This document shows positions 44,729 to 58,800 of a stretch of 64,000 nt of DNA, in pieces. Within the stretch, counting starts at the first letter, position 1. The number at the start of each line of letters is the position of its first letter. Source of the DNA: Choristoneura fumiferana (Eukaryota > Arthropoda > Insecta > Lepidoptera > Tortricidae); assembly GCF_025370935.1 (NCBI RefSeq), contig NC_133495.1, positions 4,678,488 through 4,742,487 of the forward strand. The letters are read 5' to 3'. The notes below the pieces were generated by a model. It was not told the DNA's origin. It saw nothing but the letters and a program-made list of their open reading frames with translations, and did no database searches. Both the position numbers and the translations under genes were made by a program.

Positions 44729-47700
44729 TCATTTCACTGTCCGCTTTTTCATTTTTCTCACTTTACCAGTTTTCGATGGTTTGCTTTTCAATGATATGCT
44801 ATCGAGATTTGGTAGTTCCACTTCGGTTTGATTCTCTTTTAGCGTTCTGACAGTACCTCTAAACTCTTTTTTGTAGTAGACAGGGTTGTCGTTGGCATCG
44901 TGGTCGGAACTGTCCACACCGTTTTCTAATTTGACTGTGTTAGCATAATTTTGTGCCGGCGTGACGTCCATCTCTTCATCCGAATCAGGATAGTTACCGT
45001 TTGGTTCATATCTCTTGTACGGTATGCGTTTATAGTTGACATCCTCGTCAGAATCAGCTGTTCTGGATAGTCTCGTTTGTCTTAGATTTTGCAGGGACTG
45101 GTTCTTCTGTAGTTCAGCTTGGAAGGTGTCTCTTATATTGGTTTCTGAGTTTGATTTCGAGCAGTAGTCCTCTTTGTCTGACTCGGAGTATTTTCTGGTG
45201 AGCCTTTGCTCGAAGGGCGGGTCCAGGGCGGCGGGGGGTGCCCGGAGCCTCACCTCGGGTCCGCCCCCGTATATGTCCGTGAAGAAACGCCACAGCTCCT
45301 CGCTCAGTTGGGCGTGATCGGAGCCGTGTTTGAGGATGAAGGTTGTTATGCCGTCTACCTCCTGAAAAGAACAGATTAATTTTAAAGATACTGCCTGGTT
45401 AGCTCCGGCCCGCTCCGGGCGCCTGCCTACCCATGCTACGCCGCCACTACCGTAATGACCGTTAGCTAGAAGTGATTAACGTTACTTATTGTATTTTTCA
45501 CCTACGATGAGTTCTGTGACACTTGAAAATTTTCCGAATTACGCATACTATGTTCGCAAAATATTTTTTAAAAATAATTTCTATTTTGAAAAAAATAAAA
45601 AAAAATGTAAAACTGTACTTTTTTTAAAATATATAGCAATATCAGTGTCCATTAAATAAAATCCATCGAATACGATAGAAAAATATTTTTTTATTTAAAT
45701 GACGCAATGTGTGAAACGGAACAGAGTAGTGACGTGACACAACATTATCGGCAATTGCCGCGGTTCATTATTCAATAACAATGAACACTAAGATATTTTA
45801 AACAAAACTTGCAAGATTTTGTAAACGCGGCCGCAGCCATCTTGTGGCCAGTGCTTGTCAATATCACTGTCAGTACGAGTGCGTCTGCCTTGTATACGAG
45901 TTGAGTTTCCGTTGCATTTTCTTAGTATTGTATTTTGTTATTGTTCATTTCTGTTATTTTTATTGTTGACTGTTGTTGTTGTTGTAAATTTGTTGTTATT
46001 TTTTGGCAAAATGCCGAAACGGTCTAAAAAGACCAGAGTCGGGAGTTTGTAATTCGTTTTAGGGATTATTTTGAGCTAGAACGAGAAAACGGTGGCCCGG
46101 TGGGTGGAAAACTGGAAAATATTATTTTTTAAAATATAATGCAACTTCTCCAAAAATAGGCACTGGTAACTCTTAGAAAAATCGATAGTTCACTCGATAA
46201 ATGGTACATCTCTAAAACTGTCAAACTCGAAACGTCACAGAACTCATCATAAGTGAAAAATATTATAGTCTGTGATGAGCGTTAGCTAGTAGGTGATGAA
46301 CGTTACTTAGTCGGTGACGAGCGTTAGCTAGTAGGTGATGAGATGAACGTTACCTAGTCGGTGATCAATGTTATCTAGTCCGTAATGAGCGTTAGCTTGT
46401 GGGTGATGAACGTTAAAGGCTGACTAGAATTATAAAATCCCTCGCCATATTGCGGAAAACCAATATAACTAATTTCTTGCACTGGTAACACTAAAATCTG
46501 TCTATTGCTGTCAAAGTTTAACGTTGTTTGCGCGTGGTATTTTGTGTTTTTGTGCGTTAAAATGCCAAAGATTATCCATAGCCTTAGAAGGAAAATAATT
46601 CACAATGTATATTTTATTTTATTTTATTAAATTGGGAAAGTTAATAAAATAAAATTTATTTTATAAGAGTATTTGTCAGAGAAAAAGTCTAAGGGATTAG
46701 AAAATATTCCTTTAAATAACATCACCGACACCGTTGTCAATATGACTGGTAGGTATTGTATAGTAAGTGTAAAGAATGTTGCAATATAAAACGTGCAAGT
46801 GCTGCCCTCGCGTCAGGTTTTTTTATATCGAGCACCTGATGAGTCAGTGGTCACCGATTATCCAGTCCGTAATAAGCATTCACTGATCGGTGATGAGCGT
46901 CATCTAGTCTGAGTAGTGCGTTACCGATTCGTTAACAAACGTTACTTACTCTATGTGTTCGTGATCGTTACCTGTTTGGTGACGATGCCGGAGTTGTCGA
47001 CGGGCGGCGGCGGCTGCTGTGTCCGGTTGCGCACGAAGGCCTGCCACTGCCGGAACCAGTGCATGCTGATCGCGTAAATGGCGCGGGGGCGGTCTTGCTC
47101 CTGTCATGGGTAAAGTAACAAAAGGTTGAATTATTGTGTAACCAACGGACGAAAATGGTAAGACTCAATTACGAATTTGTAGAACGTTTACAGCTTGGAA
47201 AAAATTGATGGGCCCTAGAGGAAAACTGACTTACTTACATCCTTTGATAAGAAAGAAACAAAACTGCATTAAAAAAAATTGTGAAAGTTGAAAAAAATCT
47301 TTCATGTTTATGTATTTTTCGTATGATGAATTGATGACAAAATAAATTTAGTTTACATATATTCAAGTTAAATAGAAGTTGCTATTTCATTTCCTCGCCA
47401 TCGAAGTGAAAAGCAGTGTACATCTCGAGTATTAAAACCCATTTTCCCCTCGTCGTGTCTACCCGTACCGGCCGCCCTCGCCGGGCGCTCGCCGTACCGG
47501 CTCGGGTATATGAACGTCTCGGGTAAAACGGTTCGTTTTATGCTCTTGTTGTACAATATACTATTATTTTATCTTATAAAAAAATATGTGAAGAGCGTAC
47601 CTGGAAAATGGCGTGCAGGTCGTAGAAGGCCTTGAGTTCGTGCGCGCGACGCGTGCGCAGGCGCTGCGCGGCGCGCGCGCACACGCCGCACTCGTGCACG

Positions 47701-49840
47701 TGAGAGCACGCCGGCCCGCCGCCGAACCTGCCGCACACACACAGTACATTACTAAAGGGCGGATGATGGATGCAATATGGTGACGAAAGCATAAGATGGA
47801 TAAGACTTTTATTAAACTTCGATTCATATATTTGTATAAAAATGTATAGAAATTTGGTGATGGTGATAATGTTCCCAATAATAGTGAAGTATCACTTTAC
47901 GAATACGCGCCTTTTACATCTGTAGATGTAAAGAGGCCATTTTCCCTACTTTAAAAGGAATACACTGAAAATATGTAATATACAATAAACTATTTTTCAA
48001 TTATGTTCTCTTTTTTAAACTAATTGTAGTCATATCCATATTACGTATATTGTTCGACATGATTTTGACGTAAATTGCATCCGTCACCCACTATACATTA
48101 CACTATACTCCATCACCCCTGCGTAGGTACAGCTATCATACGAAGGGCCCCCGCACATTGAGACACTAGTGGCGATTAACTATCGAAAGTTGGAGTGATT
48201 ACTAGTTATGAGGCGACAAACAATTGACATTTACCAATTCACCTTTTCTTCACATACACATGTCCTTCCTTAGCCTGCTAAACCCTTTAAATATTTTGAC
48301 TTTGACTTTGAATATTCCCATGGAATCGGAATGAGTGAGTGATGTGCTGATGTGTGTCAGTGTGTGATTTGTATGCCTGAAAACGTTGTATTTCAGTGCT
48401 CATGCCGAATTTCGTGTGTCAGTGTGAGTAACACAATCAGGTAGTATACTCAGATAGTATGTACACGAATGCTGCATGCCGTATATCAGTGCTGGTGTCG
48501 AGTGTAGTTTATCAGTGTGAGTCGCATGTTTGTTTTGTAGTCATACGTTGTATCAGTGCGCGTACTCATGTTTTGTGTGTTAGTGCTTGTGTCATGTCTT
48601 AGTGCTCATGTTGTGTTATTGTTATTGCTCATATCGGGTTAGTTTTCGTGAAATGTGTCAGTGTGAGTCGTGCGTCAGTACTAGTATTTTGTGTCAGTGC
48701 GAGTCGTATGTCAATGCTCGTGCCATGTATCAGTGGTCGTGCCGTGTATCAATGCAAGTCATGTATCAGTGCAGCTGCTAACTTGGAGTAGAGGAACTCC
48801 CAGAGTGTCTGCGGCACGAGGGCGGCCAGCTGATGCAGGTGGCGTTGTCCATCGGGCTCGGGCCCAGCTCCGCCTATGTAAGTGTTGTATGTTATGCGAG
48901 TATCGTGTGTCAGTGCTCGTGTCGTTTCTTAGTGCCCATGTGGTGTGTCAGTTCTCGTAGCAGATTCTATAGTGTTCTTGTGATATGTCAGGGCGAATCG
49001 TGTATCCCCGTGTGGTGTCGGGTTAGAATTACACCTCTCCATTTCTTCCGTGGATGATGGATGTCGTAAGAGGCGACAAAGGATATAGCGTCGTTGCTAC
49101 TGCAATACCGCGTAACTAGCTTTTTCCATAACGTATAATTTTGACTGTCAGAACAGTACGTCATGTATCAGTGCGAGTCATGTATCAGTGTGAGTCGTGT
49201 GCTCGTGCCGTGTATCAGTGCGGGTACTAACTTGGAGTAGAGGAACTCCCAGAGCGTCTGCGGCACGAGGGCGGCCAGCTGGTGCAGGTGGCGCGCGCGG
49301 TCGGGCCGCAGGCCGCCGTGGGCGCACACGAAGTCGCCGTTGTCTATCGGGCCCGGCTCCGCCCATGTGTTGAATCTAGCGTTACACATACATAGAATTA
49401 TCATCGTTTCTAGATCGCTCGCGGTTCGCGTTTTTTTATGTAATGACACACGAACGTCAATATCGATCCGAATATCAATGATAAATATAAAAAAAATCTA
49501 TTCGACAAAGCATACAGTACAAAATAAAAATTAGTGACGTTATTATTCGAAAACAACAGGAATTGTTTGCAAAATCTGCAGTTGTATAGATAAAATGATA
49601 AATGATGTATTCGTCAATCTTTGGTTGCGAAACGACAATTTTTAAAATGACTGGTGATACTTAGTTACTTAGGAATATTTGGTCTATCTATATAGACGCA
49701 TAGGGCTTGAAAAATGATTGACTTACTTATTTATCCATTGCTTAGAGATGTAGAACTTGATGTCGTTGGGCTCTACAGTTGTCGACTCCAATATTTCAGC
49801 GGCCTTCTGGCGCAGCACTGTCATTTGTGGATTTACTTTT
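44729..49840 (-). CDS. Usp20-33: USP20/33 exons: tandem DUSP domains and C-terminal tail
   Basis: DUSP 1 spans exons 49840-49727 (FYISKQWINK), 49375-49232 (FNTWAEPGPIDNGDFVCAHG, VPQTLWEFLYSK) and 47727-47601 (FGGGPACSHVHECGVC). DUSP 2 spans 47100-46972 (YAISMHWFRQWQAFVRN) and the start of the last exon (AQLSEELWRFFTDIYGGGPE). The rest of the last exon is a charged tail of about 165 residues ending KTGKVRKMKKRTVK, longer than the vertebrate tail. In human USP20/33 these DUSP domains mediate partner binding. Confidence 0.94.
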
Positions 49841-52800
49841 CTGTAACAAAATTTGACATTAGTTTGCAATGCTCATAGACATCAGAGTTCAGGGAATGAA
49901 ATTTATTGACAGTTTCTCGACATAGTGCGACATTGACTACTAACTTCCCCCTGCAACAGTAACTACTGTCTGCCCCATGCGCCAGTGACTTAGTAGTCGC
50001 ACTAACTCCCCCCTGCAACAATAACTACTGCCTGCCCCATGCTGACTTAGTGGTCGCACTAATTCCCCCTGCAACAGTAACTACTGCCTGCCCCATGCGC
50101 CACTGACTTAGTAGTCGCACTAACTGCCCCCTGCAACAGTAACTACTGCCTGCCCCATGCGCCACTGACTTAGTAGTCGCACTAAATCCCCCCTGCAACA
50201 GTAACTACTGCCTGCCCCATGCGCCACTGACTTAGTAGTCGCACTAAATCCCCCTGCAACAGTAACTACTGCCTGCCCCATGCGCCACTGACTTAGTAGT
50301 CGCACTAACTCCCCCTGCAACAGTAACTACTGCCTGCCCCATGCGCCACTGACTTAGTAGTCGCACTAACTCCCCCTGCAACAGTAACTCCTGCCTGCCC
50401 CATGCGCCACTGACTTAGTAGTCGCACTAACTCCCCCCTGCAACAGTAACTACTGCCTGCCCCATGCGCCACTGACTTAGTAGTCGCACTAACTCCCCCC
50501 TGCAACAGTAACTACTGCCTGCCCCATGCGCCACTGACTTAGTAGTCGCACTAACTCCCCCCTGCAACAGTAACTCCTGCCTGCCCATGCGCCACTGACT
50601 TAGTAGTCGCACTAACTCCCCCCTGCAACAGTAACTACTGCCTGCCCCATGCGCCACTGACTTAGTAGTCGCACTAACTCCCCCCTGCAACAGTAACTAC
50701 TGCCTGCCCCATGCGCCACTGACTTAGTAGTCGCACTAACTCCCCCTGCAACAGTAACTACTGCCTGCCCCATGCGCCACTGACTTAGTAGTCGCACTAA
50801 CTCCCCCTGCAACAGTAACTCCTGCCTGCCCCATGCGCCACTGACTTAGTAGTCGCACTAAATCCCCCTGCAACAGTAACTACTGCCTGCCCCATGCGCC
50901 ACTGACTTAGTAGTCGCACTAACTCCCCCCTGCAACAGTAACTACTGCCTGCCCCATGCGCCACTGACTTAGTAGTCGCACTAACTCCCCCCAGCAACAG
51001 TAACTACTGCCTGCCCCATGCCCCTGCCTACCTGTAGAACAGCACGTAGGCTTCCGTATGGTGCAGCAGCGGCGGCGCGAGCGGCGCCACGCTCTGGTCG
51101 TCGAAGGTGAACCAGCCGCGCGGGTTGCGCGCCACGCACGTGTAGTGCCCGCCGCCCGCCGTGCCCGTGTGGCAGATCACCGCGCACAGAGAGTATCGGG
51201 TTATTTTAGATGTGCAGTCTGTTAAACAAAATGTAATGTATAGCTTAGGCAAAAAAACATTGTACAAAGTTACATTACATATTTATGTAGGTACTGGAGA
51301 AGTAAACGTATTTATATATTTTTTTTATTTGATCTCATAACTAGCACTAACAGTCCAGCCACATATGCTAATTACAGAGCAATAATGGCAAATAAAAAAA
51401 AAAACTAGAATCTTTTCCTTTATCCTCCATCAACAAACGCTACTGCTGCGCTGATTTTGTTAGCAAAGGAGCGACGCACATGAGTTTGTAGTTTCATTAT
51501 CATGACCAAGTTTTACATTAACTTACACACGCCATGGTCGTAACATGTTTACGATATACTCCATGCGCTGGGAGCGCGACAGATTACTTAGTATGGTAGC
51601 CCCGTTCTATAAGCCACTATCATCATCATTTTATTTGGTTTTAGGTTAGTAATAATAATGGATTGAATGAAGGTCTCTGTGTTATTACTCTTATTACCTA
51701 TTTTAATACACTTCACACAAATATGAAAATATCAAGCATACTGATGCAGTTATTATGCTGCAAGTGTAAGTGACATTACGTTCGAACAATGCAGTTATTA
51801 TGCTGCAAGTGTAAGTGACATTACGTTCGAACAATCCATTCGTGCCAGCTTTCGTGAATCGAGCTGTAGTCATAATAATGAAGACTGAAGATAGACAGAC
51901 GAACACACACGCACGCTTGCTGTACGGCCACGATCGTTAATCTGGGACCCATTTCGTGAAAAAGTCCTTTGAATTGTCATTCAAAATGACAGATATTCGA
52001 TCGTAACTGGTTCCCAAATTAACGATCGTGACTGTAACGGCCTGATTGAAGGAACCCTATATCTCAAAAGTGCGACCAGTTTTTCTATCGTACTAACCTT
52101 TATGCGTGTAAGGCGCCATATTTAAGTCGTGCAGCGGGAAAGAAACCCTGGCGGCGACCTTGGCGCTGAACATGAGCTCGTGCCGGAATCGTTTGAGGTG
52201 TACGCAGAGCACCTCCGGCAGACGGACCACGCCGGACATCTTCACGCCGTTCCGGAGCTTGTTGCATCGGGAACAGCTGCCGACAAAATGTACATATCGT
52301 CACTACTTTGAAAAAAGCTCGCACCTCAAAATTTTATACTTTTGTAAGTGAACTTTAGGAACATTAATTCAAAGGTCAATTTTGTTGACGTATTGATTTG
52401 AGATACGAGATTTTTTCAAAGTAGTGACGATATTTTACGTTATAAAGGCTGACCAGGAATATAAAAACATGACGCGAGGGCAGCACTTCCACATTTTATA
52501 TTGCAACATTCTTTACATACGATACGGTACTTACTATACGATACCTACCAGTCATATTGACAACGGTGTCGGTGATGTTATTTAAAGGAATATTTTCTAA
52601 TCCCTCATACTTTTTATATGACAAATACTTTTATACATTGTGAGTTATTTTTCTTCCAAGGCTATGGATAATCTTCGGCATTTTAACGCACAAAAACACA
52701 AAATAACACTTGCAAACAATGTTAAACTTTGACAGCAATAGGCAAATGACATTTGAATTTAGTGTTACCAGTTCAAGAAATTAGTTCTATTGGTTTTCCG

Positions 52801-55800
52801 CAATATGGCGAGAGTTTTTATAATTCTGGTCAGCCTTTACATATACGTATAAACTCTCCCTCACTCTTCTTTGCCTTATTATTACGGAGATAGGTCAAAG
52901 AGAACAATCGCAAAATCATTTTATCAAAAAATTACGTTTTTAACACAATTACAGAATATTCGAGAAGTAGGATCTCCCAGCTGGAATGTTCTCGAACTTT
53001 GTGGACCGATTCACTGGGAGTACATAAGCCGGGCCAGGTTGCGGCGGAGTCAGGCCCTGTACTAGGAAGTGTAAAATTCGAACTTCGTATCCTGTCGCCC
53101 CGCTGACGCTAATATTATTTAATACGAGACTGAGAGAGATGGTACGATACGAACATCGATTTTCGAATTTCGTAGTAGCCCCCCAGTTTTGAATAAAATA
53201 CCGAGCGATAAACATCGAAGAGAAATAAAAGTGACTAGTGAGAGAGATTACTACGGATTGTTACGTTTTTGTTCAATGAAATTAGTTTAACGCTTAGGGG
53301 CCATCTATAAAGTATTTATGTCACACCAATGAGGGCTATCGCATATTAATTCGCCACTAGAGGCGCTAGTGTAGCGTGAGGTCTCCTAAATGTCAAATTA
53401 ATTATGGCAAATATGCGTTCCGGGGCAATGAATGTCTGTGTTTTGAGACAGTTTTGTCTTTCGGAAACCTTTGTCCTCCCTTTTTTCCGAACAAAACGGG
53501 GACTATGCAACACTGTGGCATGCTCGATATTTTTATGGTACGGTTTTAAGGTGTATTAAATATGATTTTAATCGAAACTTTGTTTTCACGCCCGTAATAA
53601 CAGACTTTGAATGCCATAGTTAAAAACCTCACGCAACAGTGCGCCATCTAGTGAGACAAAAAACGATAGCCCTCATTTTGACCATTTCCAGCCCCCCTTG
53701 TCATACTTATTGCTATGAAAATGGCAATTATTTTGTTCCAATGTCATAAACAGCTTTTCCTGTCCTGTGTCACGTAATCTATGGATGAGCCCTTACTGCT
53801 ATTTCCTATCTAATGAACCCAACCTACCCTTACTCGTATTAATTACCTGTACATATTATCGCCTTTGAGCTCGTCAGCGCTGAAGAAAGCAGCCAGGCAG
53901 TCCTGCAGCGACACCACCGGCCCGTAGAACCAAGACCTTAACCAACTGAGCAGCCACCACATCTGTGTACAAAAATAAAATAAAAACACATGACTTGTAT
54001 ATATTTTTGTAACTTGTTTTTAAATCCCTTCATTTTGATACTCTACTCGATAGGATTGAATAAAAAAAAAGTTGAAAACTCACAATTTGGCGCCAAAAAC
54101 CCACTTATTATTTGTCAAAATCGGTTCAGCCGTTGAGTAGTTACGAGAGGACATAGGAATAGACATACATACAAACGGGTCAAGCACATAACCCTCCTTC
54201 GCAGTCTGGTAATAAATATCACAGGACACTTGAAACCAATTGAGCTAGTCCCAAAGTAAGCAAAGGGAGGGGGGGTTAATATAGAGGATGGTAAAAGTAA
54301 ATACAGTCAAAAACTTTAACATGCCCAAAAATAAAGGTATTTTTTTTTCTTCTCTAGGGGGGAGGGCAGCAGCCCCCCTTGGCTCTTGGTATCAGTAGGA
54401 TTACCCAAGAAGCCATGGTGGCATAGTGGTTTGACCTATTACCTCTCAAGCAGGTTCATGGGTTTTTCGGAATTCATGTGCATCGCGAAGAAACCTGCAC
54501 AAATCTGTGAAGCAATTCAATGGTGCGGGTGATGTTCCCAATCCGAACTGGGCCCGCGTGGGAACTACAGCCCAAACCCTCATTCTGAAGGACCCCTGCT
54601 GTGGGATGTATACAGGCTGTCCTGCTGTGGGATGTATACAGGCTGAGATGATAATGATGATCTTCCTGGCTGTAAGACTGGATCCGATCTTGGCAAGGGC
54701 GTCGCCAACGGATGATTAACGGGGGATGGGAGGGTGTTTTAACATGCCCCCCCCCCCTGCCCCCTTTGCACTTGTACTAGTAGGATTACCCAGGACTCGT
54801 GGTCGGGGTGCGGCAAGTGGTCGAGGAGCGGCTGCGCGCGCAGCACTGCCAAGTGCTCTCGCGAGGGGATCGGCAGCGACAGGTCCTGGAATGTCTCCAC
54901 GCGGGTCGATACCTGCCACACAAAAGTAAGAATTTAATACAATTTTATAAGCAGAGGCTACATTGCTAACAACACTTCAGCTATTGTTACACATGCTCAT
55001 GGATAGTTTAAATTTGCTAGCAATAAGTATTATGATTGATTTTTGGAGTCTTTGATGTCAACACCATATGCGTATCCTCTGACCATTCAAAGTTGCAGGC
55101 CATCCACGTACAACACCTATCGAAATACGGTAATAAGCAATTACATGCGAATACTAGTAACCCTTGCAACCTGTGGACTAGGAATCTAACTCATTTTTTC
55201 ATTTATTTGCAAACGCACACTTGCTTATTACCCCTGCCACTTAACTAGCATGCACATAGCAACTCTATTAAGAGCGCCACACGCTCACAGTCATTCCTTT
55301 CACACATGCTAGTAGGTAGCAGCACAGTAGCGTGCTCTCGTGCTACTAACGAACATGTGTAACAGTAGCTTTAGAATCACAATCGTTATCACACTTTTTT
55401 CTGTCATATGACATAAGACGAGGGCAGAAAGTGATGGCGAATACAATCGCTATCGCTAACGTCAATCACCGAGCTTAGACTTGCATATCGTGCAAGTTGC
55501 ATTAATTGCTGAGCCAACGATTTGTAGTGCACGAGAAAAAACCATTTTTCTTGCAAAAACTTGTTTTTAGACAGTACTGTCAGAAGTTGTACGGTGAGAC
55601 CTTTCAGTGGACCCCGCGAACTATAGGGCATCTTGTAGCTGTCAACAAGTCCTTAACTTGAAATAGACTTTAAAGCGATTTAATGAAGGTGCTTGATTAT
55701 GAACCATACAACATAATACAATGACTCTTTATTGTACGCCACAGTTATAATAGTAACCGATACAGAAAACAGGTACACAGAGAGAAAAGTACATAAATGT

Positions 55801-58800
55801 TAAATTTCATGTTAATCCGACCACTGGAGGATGTGGATTTATTTACTAGATTTAGGCCTTATTTTTCTCTTCGATAATATTCTATTAAGAGACATGATAG
55901 TCTTTTATCGACTAGCTAGACACAAATTGCATCACCGTTATCTGTCACATAAAATACCACGAAATTTTCAGAGAGTGGCGAAACAGGCTTCTAAAGTAAA
56001 CAATTATGCAAAGTGAAGTTAAATTAAACCTTGGACTGAAAACGAAATGTAACTTTTATAATTGTCAACCAACCCTATCGCAGATGAGGCACTGGACGGA
56101 AGACAACAGTTTCCCGTCGAACACGTCCGAGATAATACTTCTGTACCGGACGCCGCCGCCGCCGCCGTCGCCGCCGCCGCATGACGCTTTACTGCGGAAA
56201 TAAGGTTGGATATAGGTAGTAAGTACCACGAGAGTTTAAGGGCCTGTTTCACCACTTGTCTACTAACTTTAAGTGACGGATATCAGTGATGCCGTCTCTG
56301 TTTGTTTGGCCGGATAAACAAAGACATCATTACTTTAATCTGACGCTTAAAGTTAGTCGACAGGTGGTAAAACAGGCCCTAAGTGAATGATTACACACAC
56401 GTACAGCTACATGAAGAACAGAGGCTGTATTGTCTAACGTTTCTGACGCTTGCGATCGCAATCAAATGACAGATTCCGTATACAAAAACTGTCATTTGAT
56501 TGCAATCGCGAGCGTCACAAAAGTTTGGCAATACGTCCTCTGATTCCATAAAAGGAGAATGAATGAAATTAATGAGTGAATTTCAAAATCCCGCAATTAC
56601 ATGACATGACATGTTCTTGTGCGAGCTGTTCCAAATTTGAAACTCATTACATTACGATACATGATACTGTAACAACAAGAAAGTTGTCTTAGTAAATCGG
56701 TTGTTTAATGCTGGTTATTGCCAACGGTTTTTGAACGCATTTTAGAGCACTTATGATATGTACAGTCCAGGAAACTAAATTCGCTACTAGGGCGGAAACC
56801 TTTGTGCTACTAATGTCACGTGGACATCCCATACATTTTGTTCTGTCAAAAAGTTCTATTCTGGTAGGTTATTCAGTCTCCTCAACTGAGTGTAAAGATC
56901 TATTATATTATTAAAAGAGGAAACGCTGCCAGCATCTTCGGGACCTTGCCTAAAGCTTTGGTTTCCTAGGACAAGCGGTGCCGTCATTATAGCGACCATA
57001 ATAAGCGGTGAATGACGTCACTAGAACGTTGTCTATGTAAACAAAATGGCGCCGTTATCTAGAGAGTAGTAATTGACACAGGAGGAGGAGGAGCGGTATC
57101 AATTACGGCCGCTATATGACGGCACCGCTGATCCTAGGAAACCAAAGCTTTAGGGGGCTCTAAGTAATTTGTTTTAGTTTTTATTTATAAAACCGAGAAC
57201 GGTGTGTAGAATCAAAATGGATCACTTACGTCTGGTGGTGGTCCGCGGGCGGGTCGGGCGCGTCGCTGCCGCTGGAACAGGTCTCATAGCGCTCCTCGGC
57301 CTCACTCGAGTACGACAATGAAGACTCCGAGCCGGCGTCGTGCGCGGACGACTCTAACGCTGTAGGTGACAGACAGCTCATTAGCCACAGAACCAGAGAT
57401 CACCGTGTCATTTTTGATTTCAGTTAACTTTATAGATAAAATGAAGTTAACCCACTGAGCGCTAAAGGTGAGGGTTTAATTGCAATCCGTGGCCACCATT
57501 TCTCCAAAACACTGTCAGTGGTCTAACTGTTACTGTGCACGAATCGTTACCAAATGAGTTCCGAGAGATAGCCACATGAGTAGAGGTAGACCCAAGAGAT
57601 GGGGGGCCACCTGAGCGCTTTGCATGGATAGGGAAGAGTGGCAGGGATAGGGGACGCCATTATCCTCATAACGCGCAAGTAAAATGAAACTTTATGCCAC
57701 TTCTGAGAGAGTTCAATGTCAAATTACTGACGGCGTTAGGAGGTTATCCAACAGTAGACATATTACATTCATGACAAAGCACTGGGTGGTCATTATCACT
57801 GGACAAAACAAGTGATGATCTTTACGCAGTGCTGCAGTGTTGCATTTGATTTCAACGAAAATATTGTACCTAATTTGATTTAATCTAATTTTGATTTCAA
57901 TTAATTTAATTTAACGTAATTTTATTCCATTTGATTTGATTTAATTTGATTTAATTTTGTTTTTATTTATTTAATTGAAATTAAATTAAATTTATACTTA
58001 TTGATGTAAAAATATGGGTCGCCAAAATGCACTGAAATAAATGATTATTATTTTCATTTATTTTATTACGGGCTACATAAAAAAATACTAACGGTTATGG
58101 TGGTATGTTTGTACGTTGTATGTCGTATGCTGCGTGCCGGCGAAACTCGCCGAGCGGCGGTGTTTGCTGACGCCTTCTGTTTGGTGCACCCTGTTACAAA
58201 ACAATATATAAAAATATATCGAACATTAACCCATCGCGTGAAACGGGCACCATCCATTGATTAATTTTATTTGACGGATAAATGTGATTCCGTCTCTGTT
58301 TGTTTTGTCCGAATAGACGGAGACGGCATCACATTTATCCGTCAAATAAAATTAATCAATGGACGGTGAAACAGCCCCTAAGAGTTAATCAACTTCTCAT
58401 AGTAGCTTGTTGCCATATGGTAACATCTCCGGAGTTACTTATTAAAAATATGATTTTATGGGGTACAAATCCATTAAAAGTTAGGAGTTGTAACAGTTTC
58501 AAGACATTTACTTCATGGCTCATCTCCTAAGCATATTATACAATGCAAAAAAAATTCTAAGAATGTGTATTAACAAACAAGCTGAGATATGAGGTGCATA
58601 GGGGAAATTCGTGTCGGTACCGTTGACCATCAGTGGTGTAGCGGTATAGCACGCGGTACGGATTACCGAGGACCTGGGTTCGATTCCCAGTGATGGTCTT
58701 ATTTTTCTGTTTTTTCTGTGCATCTTTATTTCAGTTTGTATTTTCAATTTAGGTTTTACGGGATGACCGTAAAAGTAAAAATTTGGAATTGAAATAAAAA

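Larger units (their letters stand above)
56219..56640. mobile_element. Older repeat carrying two nested MITEs
   Basis: Flanking pieces TACCACGAGAGTT, GTGAATGATTACACACACGT and CATGAAGAAC, then AGGAGAATGAATGAAATTAA, form one repeat that is continuous (inverted) at 63690-63880. Here it is interrupted by the Harbinger-like MITE at 56240-56379 and a second fold-back at about 56418-56545. Confidence 0.8.

Noticed and set aside
49833..50997. Six minus-strand open frames with a repeated SATTKSVAHGAGSSYCCRG peptide
   Set aside because: Artefact of the 61-bp minisatellite within a USP intron; units vary by single bases in the C run, which would shift any frame.
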